Shown here one piece after another: positions 32,892 to 41,800 of a DNA stretch of 58,098 bases. Origin of the DNA: Cyanobium sp. AMD-g. Its GTDB lineage: Bacteria > Cyanobacteriota > Cyanobacteriia > PCC-6307 > Cyanobiaceae. The translations under genes and the position numbers were made by a program. Under the pieces are notes generated by a model. It did no database searches. It had not been told where the DNA came from and saw nothing but the letters and a program-made list of their open reading frames with translations. The stretch's first letter is position 1. Each line of letters starts with the position of its first letter. The DNA lies in contig NZ_JAGQCW010000010.1 of NCBI RefSeq assembly GCF_024346395.1, forward strand, positions 1-58,098, in the 5' to 3' direction.

Positions 32892-35800
32892 ATGTCGTTC
32901 TCCGATAACTTCATCAAGCGGCCGGTTCTGACTACCGTCTGCAGCATCCTGATCGTGCTGGTGGGATTGATCGCGATCCCCACGCTCTCGATCGAGAATC
33001 TTCCCAACATCGCCCCACCACTGATCCAGGTGACCTCCAACTATGGAGGTGCCAATTCCCTGGTGACCGAACAGGCGGTGACCAATCCCATCGAGCAACA
33101 GATCAACGGGGTTCCCGGGGCCAATTACATCTCATCGACCAGCAACATGTCTGGGACGAGCACGATTCAGGTGTTCTTCAACGAAGGGACTGATATCAAC
33201 ATCGACCAGGTGAACGTGCAGAACCGCGTCTCCCTGGCGATGCCCCAGCTGCCCCAGCAGGTGCAGGCCACCGGCGTTTCGGTGATGCAGAGCACCCCGT
33301 CGATCCTGTTGGCCTATCAGGTCACGTCGACGCAAGGCCAGTTCGATGCCTCCTATCTCAATGGCCTCATCTATCAGAACCTCTACTTCCAGCTGGAGCG
33401 GGTGCCCGGGGTGGCCACCGTCAACCTGCTGGGGGGCAGTAATCCCGCCTTCTGGTTGTTCGTCGATGCCAACAAGCTGACCGCCAACAACCTCACCGCT
33501 GATCAGGTGGTGAATGCGGTGGCCAGCCAGAACACCGTGGCGATTGGCGGCCTGGTGGGGGGACCGCCGGCGGGAGGAAACCAGAAGTTCGCCTACCCGA
33601 TCCTGGTGGAGAACAACGGCAACCTGGTGTCCGTCGAAGAGCTCAACAACCTGATCGTTGGCCGCACGCCCGCCGGCAACCTGCTGCGCCTCAAGGATGT
33701 CGGTGAAGCCACCTACGGCACCAATACCTACGCCCAGCAGGCCGTCAGCATCGAAGGCCACCCCTCGATCACCGTCGCCGTCTTCCAGACTCCCGAGAGC
33801 AACGCCCTCGATGTCTCGAACCAGGTGGTTCAGGTGATGAACCAGTTCACCCAGACCGTCCCCCCGGGGGTCAAGGTGTTCGAGATCTACAACATCGGCC
33901 AGTTCATCGAATCGGCCGTGGAGGGGGTGATCGATGCCCTCGGCCTGGCCATCGTGCTGGTGCTGCTGATCCTGTTCCTGTTTCTGCAGGACTGGAGGGC
34001 CACGGTGGTGCCCAGCCTGGCGATTCCGATCTCCCTGATCGGCACTTTCGCCTTCGTGAAGATCTTTGGTTTTTCGATCAACCAGCTCACCCTGCTGGGC
34101 CTGGTGCTGGCGACGGGCCTGGTGGTGGACGACGCCATCGTGGTGATCGAGGCGGTGGAGAAGAACCTGGAGAAGGGGATGCGTCCCCGCCAGGCCGCCA
34201 TGGAGTGCATGGGGGAGTTGTTTGGCGCCCTGGTGGCCACTGCTCTGGTGTTGATGGCGGTGTTCGTGCCCGTGGCTTTCTACCCCGGGGGCATCGGCAT
34301 CATCTACAAACAGTTCGCCCTCACGATCGCCTTTTCGATCGCGATCTCCGCCTTCAATGCGCTCACCTTCTCCCCCATGCTCTCGGCCCTGCTGCTGAGG
34401 AGCCAGAAGTCGGCGCCTCCGGGACGGCTGGTGGGCATCATCGGCGGGGTGGTGGTGGGCCTGGCCTTCGGCCGTTTCAGCGCCGCTTCCTTCGGCAGCA
34501 TCACCTATGTGCTGGGTGTGGTTGTCGGTGTGCTGGCCGGCGCCAATCTGGTCTGGATCTTCAACCGCTTCAACGCCTTCTTCTCCCGTCTGGAGCGCGG
34601 CTACGCCGCGATGGTGGGGGCCCTGATCGCTCGTCGGCGCTGGATCCTGGTGGGCCTGGGTGGCGGCATCGCCCTCACCCTGTTCGCCTTCAGCGCCCTC
34701 CCCTCCGCCTTCATCCCGGAGGAAGACCAGGGCTATGGCATGGGCATCTTCCAGCTCCAGAACGGCGCCTCCCTCAGCCAGACCCAGGGCACCGGCCTGG
34801 AGGTGGCCAAGGTGCTCAATGCCGAGCCGGAGATCATCGCCGGGTCGGTGGTGAGTGGTTACGGCTTCAACGGCGCCAGTCCTGATCAGGGGGTGTTCTT
34901 CTTCGGCTTCAAGCCGCTGGAGGAGCGCAGCGGCGCCGCCCAGAAGGCGCCGGCGATCATCAACCGGCTCAACGCCAAGCTCAGCCAGATCAGCTCCGGC
35001 ATGGTGGTCGCCGCCCAGCCGCCGGCGATCCCGGGATTCTCCGCCCAGGGCGGCTTCTATTTCCAGTTCAACGACCTCAGCAATGGTGCCTTCAGCTTCA
35101 ACCAGCTCGATGATCAGGCCAAGCAACTGATCCAGGCGGGAACGGCCAGCGGCGGCTTCTCCACCCTCTACACCCAGTTCATTCCCAGCGCCCCGGCCTT
35201 CGGGCTGAAGATCGACCGCTCGATCCTCGGTGCCCTCAACGTCGACTTCCAGCAGGCGATGCAGACCATCGCCGTGCTGGCGGGCAGCAACTATTCGGGC
35301 CTCACCTACGAGAGCGGCCAGGTCCGGAACATCTATGTGCAGGCTGCGGCCGACAACCGCAAATCCCTGGAGGATGTGCTCAGTTACTACGTGCGCAGCA
35401 AGGACGACAAGCTGGTCCAGGTGTCGGAGTTCGCCACCGCGGAGCTCACCAGCGCGCCTCCGGTGATCAGCCACTTCAACCTCTACCGCACCATCCTGAT
35501 CCAGGGGGCCGAGGCGGTCGGCAAGAGTTCCGGCCAGGCCCTGAACAAGATTCAGGACCTCTTCCATGCCCAGGAGTTCAACAACATCGGCTATGCCTTC
35601 ACAGGCCTCGCCGCCCTGCAACTTTCGGCGGGCAATGCCAGCGTGCTGGTGTTCGGCCTGGGCATCCTGGTCGTCTATCTGGTGCTCTCGGCGCAGTACG
35701 AGAGCTATGTGACGCCGGTGATCATCCTGATGACCGTGCCCCTGGCCATGCTCGGCGCCCTGGCGTTCCTGGCCCTGCGCTCGATCGATCTCAACATCTA

Positions 35801-36191
35801 CGCCCAGGTGGGCCTGGTGACCTTGATCGGCCTGGCGGCCAAGAACGGCATCCTGATCGTGGAGGTGGCCGAGCAGCACATGAAGGAGGGCATGACGGCC
35901 GCCGAGGCCGCCATCGCTTCGGCCGAATCGCGGCTGCGGCCGATCCTGATGACGGCCATCGCCGCCCTGGCCGGCTTCCTGCCCCTGGTGGTGGCCACCA
36001 CGGCAGGGGCCAACAGCCAGCAGTCCCTGGGGACGGTGATCTTCGGCGGCCTGCTGGTGGCCACGGTGCTGTCGCTTGGGGTGGTGCCCCCCTTCTATGT
36101 CGTCGTGAAGGCTCTGGAGGCCCGCTGGTTCGGCGAGTCCGATGGGGATGGGGCGGATGCGGTCGCCTCCCGGGACCAGCCCAGCGGCTAG
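32892..36191 (+). CDS. second RND efflux pump (HAE1 family) with two inserted helices
   Basis: 1099 residues. Opening FIKRPVLTTVCSILIVLVG, porter domains, TM4 D413/D414 in GLVVDDAIVVIEAVEKN, and TM10 K984 in LAAKNGILIVEVAE. Between TM6 and TM7 (residues ~506-556) there are two hydrophobic segments, LVGIIGGVVVGLAFG and ITYVLGVVVGVLAGANLVWIF, where AcrB has one amphipathic linker. It is related to but clearly distinct from the first pump and comes with its own adaptor. Substrate is unknown. The 3' UTR contains an 18-base element shared with the hli region. Confidence 0.95.
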   Translation: MSFSDNFIKRPVLTTVCSILIVLVGLIAIPTLSIENLPNIAPPLIQVTSNYGGANSLVTEQAVTNPIEQQINGVPGANYISSTSNMSGTSTIQVFFNEGTDINIDQVNVQNRVSLAMPQLPQQVQATGVSVMQSTPSILLAYQVTSTQGQFDASYLNGLIYQNLYFQLERVPGVATVNLLGGSNPAFWLFVDANKLTANNLTADQVVNAVASQNTVAIGGLVGGPPAGGNQKFAYPILVENNGNLVSVEELNNLIVGRTPAGNLLRLKDVGEATYGTNTYAQQAVSIEGHPSITVAVFQTPESNALDVSNQVVQVMNQFTQTVPPGVKVFEIYNIGQFIESAVEGVIDALGLAIVLVLLILFLFLQDWRATVVPSLAIPISLIGTFAFVKIFGFSINQLTLLGLVLATGLVVDDAIVVIEAVEKNLEKGMRPRQAAMECMGELFGALVATALVLMAVFVPVAFYPGGIGIIYKQFALTIAFSIAISAFNALTFSPMLSALLLRSQKSAPPGRLVGIIGGVVVGLAFGRFSAASFGSITYVLGVVVGVLAGANLVWIFNRFNAFFSRLERGYAAMVGALIARRRWILVGLGGGIALTLFAFSALPSAFIPEEDQGYGMGIFQLQNGASLSQTQGTGLEVAKVLNAEPEIIAGSVVSGYGFNGASPDQGVFFFGFKPLEERSGAAQKAPAIINRLNAKLSQISSGMVVAAQPPAIPGFSAQGGFYFQFNDLSNGAFSFNQLDDQAKQLIQAGTASGGFSTLYTQFIPSAPAFGLKIDRSILGALNVDFQQAMQTIAVLAGSNYSGLTYESGQVRNIYVQAAADNRKSLEDVLSYYVRSKDDKLVQVSEFATAELTSAPPVISHFNLYRTILIQGAEAVGKSSGQALNKIQDLFHAQEFNNIGYAFTGLAALQLSAGNASVLVFGLGILVVYLVLSAQYESYVTPVIILMTVPLAMLGALAFLALRSIDLNIYAQVGLVTLIGLAAKNGILIVEVAEQHMKEGMTAAEAAIASAESRLRPILMTAIAALAGFLPLVVATTAGANSQQSLGTVIFGGLLVATVLSLGVVPPFYVVVKALEARWFGESDGDGADAVASRDQPSG

Positions 36192-36262
36192 CTGTAACGA
36201 ATCATGGAGTGCCCCGGTGGGCCCATTGCGGTGGCCGGGCCAGGCCGTGAGGATCGTTACAG
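36192..36262 (+). promoter_or_regulatory. shared element and inverted repeat after second pump
   Basis: CTGTAACGAATCATGGAG (36192-36209) begins directly after the pump's stop and matches the hli element in 17 of 18 bases. The inverted octamer CGTTACAG recurs at 36255-36262, 19 bases before the start of the next gene. The two can pair to close a loop with GC-rich inner stems, or act as separate protein-binding half-sites. Confidence 0.4.
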
Positions 36263-36281
36263 GAGATTGAGGATCGATCCG

Positions 36282-36743
36282 ATGCTGCCGACGCTTGCCG
36301 AACGGCTGCGGGAGCAGCAGGCGAAGACCAGGGGCCGGCGGCCCTCGCGCCCGCCCTGGCCGGTGCCCGGCGAGCCGCCGACGGCCCTGCTGTTTCTCGC
36401 CCGTCCTGGGATGGAGAGCACAGCCGTGCCCGTCGCGTCCGCGATGTCCGAACCGGGCCGGCTGGTCCCGGTGATCGGGGTCACCGTCACGCAGATCGCC
36501 TCGCCGGAGCTTGAGGCACCGCTGCCCATGGAGCCGTCCCGCCCGGTCCCGGAGAGGACAACCCTGGTGGAGCTGCTGCTGCTGCTGGTTTGGGCCGTGC
36601 TGGTCGTGATCGATGGTGCCCTGGCCCTGATCTCCCTGATCAATGGCGCCGTTGGCCGGCAACGGCGGCCGCAGGCGAGGACCATGAGCGTCCCGTCACC
36701 GTCGGCGGCGCCGTCCTTCCTGGTGGCTGTGGCGGCGCCTTGA
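36282..36743 (+). CDS. hypothetical protein with C-terminal membrane helix
   Basis: A 153-residue protein, MLPTLAERLREQQAKTRGRRPS.... It has a basic helical N-terminus, a Pro-rich middle, and a single strong hydrophobic segment LVELLLLLVWAVLVVIDGALALI near residue 120, followed by RQRRPQ. This is a tail-anchor-like layout with the soluble part probably cytoplasmic. ATG 36282 is preferred over ATG 36204, which overlaps the regulatory element. AGGAG lies 17 bases upstream, too far to be decisive. The family is unknown. Confidence 0.5.
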   Translation: MLPTLAERLREQQAKTRGRRPSRPPWPVPGEPPTALLFLARPGMESTAVPVASAMSEPGRLVPVIGVTVTQIASPELEAPLPMEPSRPVPERTTLVELLLLLVWAVLVVIDGALALISLINGAVGRQRRPQARTMSVPSPSAAPSFLVAVAAP

Positions 36744-37024
36744 AGTCTGGCGACTGAGGGTCCGTTACCAGGCCCACGGCCGGAGGTCTGCGTCCCCGGA
36801 CGGTTTGGCGGTGACGATGGAATGCCCGGGGCACGGAGGCCAAGGCGCTGCAGTGGGGAGGCCGCCGATCAGCAGGTCGTCTTCAGGCTTCTCTATCCCT
36901 GCTTGATGAAATGTTGCGACGTTGCATGCAACGTTCGGGGCAACGATCTGCAGTGTTTGGAATGTGCTGGCTCTGGGATGGTGACCACTTCTGGTAGCTT
37001 CATTGTGCAGGGAGTGAGGGGATT
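36744..37024. other. 281-base intergenic region before the LysM gene
   Basis: No convincing reading frame. It contains a perfect 16-bp palindrome (36919-36934), then a stretch of lower GC and the segment CTTCATTGTGCAGGGAGTGAG just before the GTG start at 37025. GGGAGTGAGG could serve as ribosome-binding site. It probably holds the LysM gene's promoter. Confidence 0.5.
36919..36934. repeat. 16-bp perfect palindrome ACGTTGCATGCAACGT
   Basis: Identical to its reverse complement and located 91 bases upstream of the LysM protein start, in a non-coding region. Its length and position fit an operator for a dimeric regulator. The overlapping CAACG/CGTTG half-sites recur nearby (GCAACG at 36942). Confidence 0.6.
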
Positions 37025-37966
37025 GTGGGTCGACAGGCAACGGTGGCCGGGGCTCTTCTTGCCGCCCTTTTTCTCTCCTTCAGCGGGCTCGGCCTCAGCC
37101 CCGCGGGCTTCGGCCAGGCGACTCCGCCCGCCCGCAGCGTCAAGGTCGTCCAGGGCGACACCCTGGAGGCCATCGCCGCCCGGTATGGGGTGAGCGTGCA
37201 GGAGTTGATGCGTCTGAACAGGATCACCAAGCCCGAGGAGTTGCAGATCGGCCAGCAGCTGAAGCTGCCGCCATCGAAGGGGCTCGTGCAGGTGCGCTCC
37301 GGGGACACCCTGGCTCTCCTGGCGGCCCGCCATCGCACCACCGTTGTGGATCTTCAGAAGGCCAACCCCGGGCTCAAGCCCGACCAGCTCAATGTGGGCG
37401 TCTGGCTGAAGCTGCCTCCAGCCGCGGCGGCGGCCACCGCCAAAGTCTCCACGAAGCCATCGTCCACTCCCAAGCCCACCGCGAAGCCCTCGCCCACCGC
37501 GAAGCCCTCGCCCAGCGCCAAGCCTGCTCCCACCGCGAAGCCGGCGTCCCCCGCCACGCCGTCGCCGACGGCCACAGCCAACCTGGCCCCGACCACTCCC
37601 CCGGCCGTGACGGCTCCAGCCCCCACCGCGCCCCCGTCGCCCCTGCCGCCGAGGCCAGGCGAGGCGGTCCGCTGGCGCTTCTATGGCAACACCCTCGTCG
37701 ACTGGGGCGGCTGGAAGCTCCATCCCGGCGGGGTGCGGGTGACCCTGGTGCAGCCCACCCAGGCGGACGTGGGGCCGACCCGGGCCCAGGCGACGGCGGT
37801 GGCGGTGCACTGCAGCAGCCTTCGCCAGGCGTGGTTGGTCAACGGGGCCTGGGAGCCCTGGACCGTGCCGCTGGGGCGGTCGCTGGGTCAGCAGATCGTC
37901 CTGGATCTGTGCGCCAACGTCACGGACCCGACCGGTCCCGCCGTTCCACCCCCTTCGGCCCCTTGA
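37025..37966 (+). CDS. secreted LysM-domain peptidoglycan-binding protein
   Basis: 313 residues. A signal peptide (about residues 1-30, ending near GFGQA) is followed by two LysM domains: VVQGDTLEAIAARYGVSVQEL...QIGQQLKLP and VRSGDTLALLAARHRTTVVDL...NVGVWLKLP. A ~70-residue Pro/Lys/Ala/Thr linker built from repeats of PTAKPS follows, then a C-terminal domain of about 95 residues with Trp-rich strands (VRWRFYGNTLVDWGGWKLH) and two cysteines (VHCSS, LDLCAN). LysM binds GlcNAc of peptidoglycan; the C-terminal domain is unknown to me. The GTG start 37025 is the only one giving a signal peptide. Confidence 0.8.
   Translation: MGRQATVAGALLAALFLSFSGLGLSPAGFGQATPPARSVKVVQGDTLEAIAARYGVSVQELMRLNRITKPEELQIGQQLKLPPSKGLVQVRSGDTLALLAARHRTTVVDLQKANPGLKPDQLNVGVWLKLPPAAAAATAKVSTKPSSTPKPTAKPSPTAKPSPSAKPAPTAKPASPATPSPTATANLAPTTPPAVTAPAPTAPPSPLPPRPGEAVRWRFYGNTLVDWGGWKLHPGGVRVTLVQPTQADVGPTRAQATAVAVHCSSLRQAWLVNGAWEPWTVPLGRSLGQQIVLDLCANVTDPTGPAVPPPSAP
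37475..37545 (+). repeat. tandem repeat coding for the PTAKPS linker
   Basis: An 18-base unit, CCCACCGCGAAGCCCTCG, occurs twice exactly and then in degenerate form, coding Pro-Thr-Ala-Lys-Pro-Ser. It makes the flexible wall-spanning linker of the LysM protein and is a likely site of length variation. Confidence 0.8.
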
Positions 37967-38027
37967 GGGCCGGGCGGCCCACGGCCCTGACGTCCCCGGT
38001 CCGGCTGGACCGATCAGGCCATCCATT

Positions 38028-38669
38028 GTGCCTGGGCTGATGGGGATCGGGAACGGAGGGGAAGGGGAAATCGTTCATCGCCTGGCGGCGCTGGAGAGTG
38101 CGATCACCGCCCTCAGCTCCCGGCTGGACGAGCTTTCCGCGCGGGTGCAGGATCAGGCCGAGAGCCTGCAGCTGAGCTCCGATGTGGCTCTCTATGCCCC
38201 TCTGCGGGACCTGCTGAGGGAGGGTCGCTTCCGGGAGGCCGATCACGAAACGGCCCGGGTGCTGTTCGACTGCATCAACTCCACCCTGGAGGATGTCACC
38301 CCGGAAGCGATCGAAACCTTCCCGATTACACCGCTGCGCATCATCGACCGGCTGTGGAGCAGCCATAGTGACAACCGGTTCGGATTCAGCGTCCAGTTGA
38401 AGATCTACCGCGAATTGGGTGGATCGCTCGAGACCTTGATTGCCCAGAACGTGGAGCTGTACTTGGGTTTCTGCGATCGTGTCGGCTGGCGCAAGCACGG
38501 TAGCTTCGTTGAGCCTGAGGATCAGGATCTCTCCGAATCTTCTGCCCATGGAAGCCTGCCCAGACGCTGCTGGAGCAGCCCCTATGGCATGAAGATCACC
38601 AACCTGCTGATGGCGCGACTGATCAGCGGCGGGCTTTCCCCTGCTGTCGGCGGCGAGCCGACTGGCTGA
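38028..38669 (+). CDS. GUN4-domain protein
   Basis: 213 residues. An N-terminal coiled-coil (LAALESAITALSSRLDELSA) precedes a GUN4 core: PLRDLLREGRFREADHETARVL, FPITPLRIIDRLWSSHSDNRFGFSVQ and FCDRVGWRK, followed by GSLPRRCWSSPYGMKI. GUN4 binds protoporphyrin IX and Mg-protoporphyrin and stimulates Mg-chelatase. This protein is more divergent than housekeeping Gun4 (extended N-terminus, rewritten C-terminus), so it may be a paralogue with another role. GTG 38028 starts it; ATG 38040 is possible. Its end overlaps the convergent small membrane gene by 47 bases. Confidence 0.75.
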   Translation: MPGLMGIGNGGEGEIVHRLAALESAITALSSRLDELSARVQDQAESLQLSSDVALYAPLRDLLREGRFREADHETARVLFDCINSTLEDVTPEAIETFPITPLRIIDRLWSSHSDNRFGFSVQLKIYRELGGSLETLIAQNVELYLGFCDRVGWRKHGSFVEPEDQDLSESSAHGSLPRRCWSSPYGMKITNLLMARLISGGLSPAVGGEPTG

Positions 38670-38868
38670 TCACCGCGAAGCCGGCACCGCAGGCGGCACC
38701 GAGTCCGGCGCCGATCAGCGGCGCCTGCCTGTAGAAGCCGCGGTAAAAGGGGCTCTCATAACGGAGGACGCCCTGGTCGGGTTGGCCGATGTAGGAAAGC
38801 GTGGTGCCGAACAGACCACCAAGCAAGGCGGAGACCACGGCGGCAAAAACGACGAGGCGCAGGTTCAT
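38623..38868 (-). CDS. small membrane protein at the end of the SulP-RND operon
   Basis: An 81-residue protein, MNLRLVVFAAVVSALLGGLFG..., with one N-terminal helix, a hydrophilic part YESPFYRGFYRQAP, a second Gly/Ala helix LIGAGLGAACGAGFAVIS and a basic tail RRRQQGKARR. Its ATG overlaps the stop of the third RND pump (ATGA). It is the last gene of the leftward SulP - RND operon and could be a pump accessory. Not otherwise recognised. The 47-base convergent overlap with the GUN4-domain gene is unusual. Confidence 0.65.
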   Translation of the reverse strand: MNLRLVVFAAVVSALLGGLFGTTLSYIGQPDQGVLRYESPFYRGFYRQAPLIGAGLGAACGAGFAVISQSARRRQQGKARR

Positions 38869-41800
38869 GGCTGGGAGGGGGGCAGGGCATCGGGAGTTGC
38901 AGGCTCTCTGAGCAGGTAGGTGCGCTCCAGCCCCTTGATCACAATGAACAGCACGGGGGCCACCCCCAGGCTCAGCACCGTGGCCACCAGATAGCCACCA
39001 AAGCTCACCGTGCCGATCGACCAGCGGCTGATCGCACCGGCACCGGAGGCGGTCATCAGGGGGATGTAGCCCACCAGGCCGGAGGCTGCCGTCATCACGA
39101 TCGGCTGGAAGCGGGCTTTGGCCGCAGCGATTCCCGCCTGGCTCAGGCCCATTCCCAGCCGCAGGTATTCGTTGGCCTGCTCCACGATCAGGATGGCGTT
39201 CTTGCTGGCCATGCCGATCAGCATCAGCAGGCCCACCTGGGCGAAGATGTCGTTGCTGATCACCGGCCAGAAGCTTCCCGCCTGCAGGGCATTGGCACGG
39301 ATCCAGATCGCCACCATCGCCCCGAGAGTTGCCAGGGGCACGGTGAGCAGGATGATCAGGGGATCGACGTAGCTGCCGTACTGGGCCGCCATCACCAGGA
39401 ACACCAGCACGAAGGCCAGGGCGAAGATGGCGCCGGTGGCCCCTCCGGCGGTGCGCTCCTCCAGGGACAGCCCCGTCCATTCGTAGCCGAAGCCGGGATC
39501 GAGCACCTCGGCGGCCACCGCCTCCATGGCCGCCAGTCCCTGGCCTGAGCTGTAGCCGGGGGCGGGCGTGGCCTGAATCTTGATCGATTCGTAGACGTTG
39601 TAGCGGGTGATGGTGGGCGGGGCGAAGAAGCGTTCCGTTGACACCACGTCGCTCAGCTGCACGAGGTCGCCCTTGCGCGAGCGAACGTAGAAGGATGTGA
39701 TCGCGGCGGGATCGGTGCGGTACGGGCCATCGGCCTGGATGTACACACGATATTGATCCTTGTCGAAGACGAAATCATTGACATAGCGACCACCCAGATA
39801 GGCCTGCAGGGTGCCGAACACTTCGTCGATGTCCACGTCCAGCGACTTGACCAGATCCCTGTTGACACGGATCGAGAGTTGCTCCACGCCTGGGGTGAAC
39901 GTGGTGGCGACCCGCTCGAGTTCGGGCCGCTTCCGGGCGGCTTCGATCATGGCGTTCAGGTTCCTGAGCAGGGCATCGGTGGGCAGGCCCGCCCGGTTCT
40001 GTAGTTGGAACTCCAGGCCTCCGGTGGCTCCCACCCCGTCCACCGGAGGGACGTTCGTGGCAAAGGCGAAGGACCCATTGATCTCCTTCTGCAGGCGCTG
40101 ATTCAGCTGGGCCAGGATGCTGAACACCGATTGGTCCGGGTTGGTGCGCTGGTCCCAGGCCTTGAGGCGAATGAAGAAGAGGTATTTGTTGTAGCTGTTG
40201 CCCTCAAGGCCGTAACCCGCCGCCCCGAGATAGCTTTCGATCGAGGGGAAATCGGCCAGGATCCCGTTCACCTGCTCCACCTGCTTCTGGGTGTAACCCA
40301 GTGACACGCTGGGTGGGGCTTCACCCAGCAGGATCATCAGCCCCTGGTCCTCCTCTGGAATGAAGCCGGTGGGGACGATGCGCAGCATCATCACCGTGGC
40401 CAGCAGCCCTACCACGAACAGGGCCACCACCGTATGGCGATGGCGCACGAGGGCTTCGATCGTGCGTCCATACCAGGAGAAGACGGCGGCAAAGCCCCGG
40501 TTGAAGGGCCGGAAGATCCAGCCGAAGAGAAGGTTGATGATCTTGTCGATCGGCCCCGGAGGTGCTCCCTCGGGCCGCAGGAACAGTGCCGCGATCGTGG
40601 GGGAGAAGGTGAGGGCGTTGAAGGTGGAGAACACGATCGCTGCCGCCAGGGTGATGGCGAACTGGCGGTAGACGATGCCGGTGGTGCCGGGGAAGAAACA
40701 CACCGGAATGAACACGGCCAGCTGCACCAGGGCGGCCGTGATCGAGGGGGTGGCCAGTTCGTTCATCGCATCGAGGGCCGCCTGCAGGGGCCGCATGCCC
40801 TGGCCGAGCTTGTCCTTGATCGCCTGCACGATCACCACGGCATCGTCGGTCACGGTGCCGATGGCCAGGATGATGCCGAACATCGTCAGCTGGTTGATGC
40901 TGAAACCGAAGCCCAGCACCACCGCCATGGCGCCGATCATGGCCACCGGCATGGCCAGCGCGGGCACAAGTGTCGAGCGCCAGTCCTGCAGGAACAGCAG
41001 GATCGTCAGCACGGCCATCACGATGGCCTGGAACAGGTTCGAGGTCACATCCTTCAGGGATGTGGTCACGAACAGGGTGGAGTCGTAGGGGATCTCGTAG
41101 CGGAGTCCCGGCGGGAAATCGGCCGACAGCGTCTCCACCAGCGCCTTCACCCGCGTACCGGTATCGAGGGCATTCGCCCCGGGCAGTTGATAAAGGGCCA
41201 GACCGGCCGACGGCCGGCCACCGAGGGTGGCGATCAGGTCGTAGTTCTCGGCACCGAGTTCGACACGGCCGATGTCGCGGATCTTGGCCACCTCGCCGCC
41301 GTCGCCGACCTTGACGATCAGATTCTCCGCATCGGCGACGCTGGTGAAGCGGCTTTCCGCCTTGAGCGGGATGGCGAACTGCTGTCCTGGCACCATCGGC
41401 TCCTGGCCGATGCGTCCGGCGCCTGTCTGGATGTTCTGCTCCTTGAGCGCTCGCTCCACATCAAGTGGCGTGAGGCTGTAGGCAGCAAGCTTCTGCGGAT
41501 CGAGCCAGATCCGCAGGGCGAACTTGCGTTCACCGATGATCACCGTATTGCCGATTCCCGGAATTCTCCTGACTTCATCGACCAGGGTGCGATCGACGAA
41601 ATTGCTCATGAACAGGGGGTCGTAGAGCGGCTTGCCCAGGGCGTCGGTGTCGGAATAGAAGCCGAAGGCCAGCAGCAGGCTGGGGGACGCGGCCTCCACC
41701 GTGACACCCGTCTGCTTGACGACCTCGGGTAGACCCGGCGTGGCCTGGTTGACTCTGTTCTGAACATTCACCTGGGCGGTGTTGCGTTCCACGGCCACCG

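Noticed and set aside
33132..36662. 1176-codon open frame antisense to the second RND pump
   Set aside because: It is the mirror of a GC-rich coding gene, rich in His/Gln/Gly/Asp, with no domain, and the sense strand encodes a complete RND pump.
37475..37545. tandem repeats as a CRISPR-like array
   Set aside because: Units are 18 bases, contiguous, without spacers, and encode the PTAKPS linker of the LysM protein.
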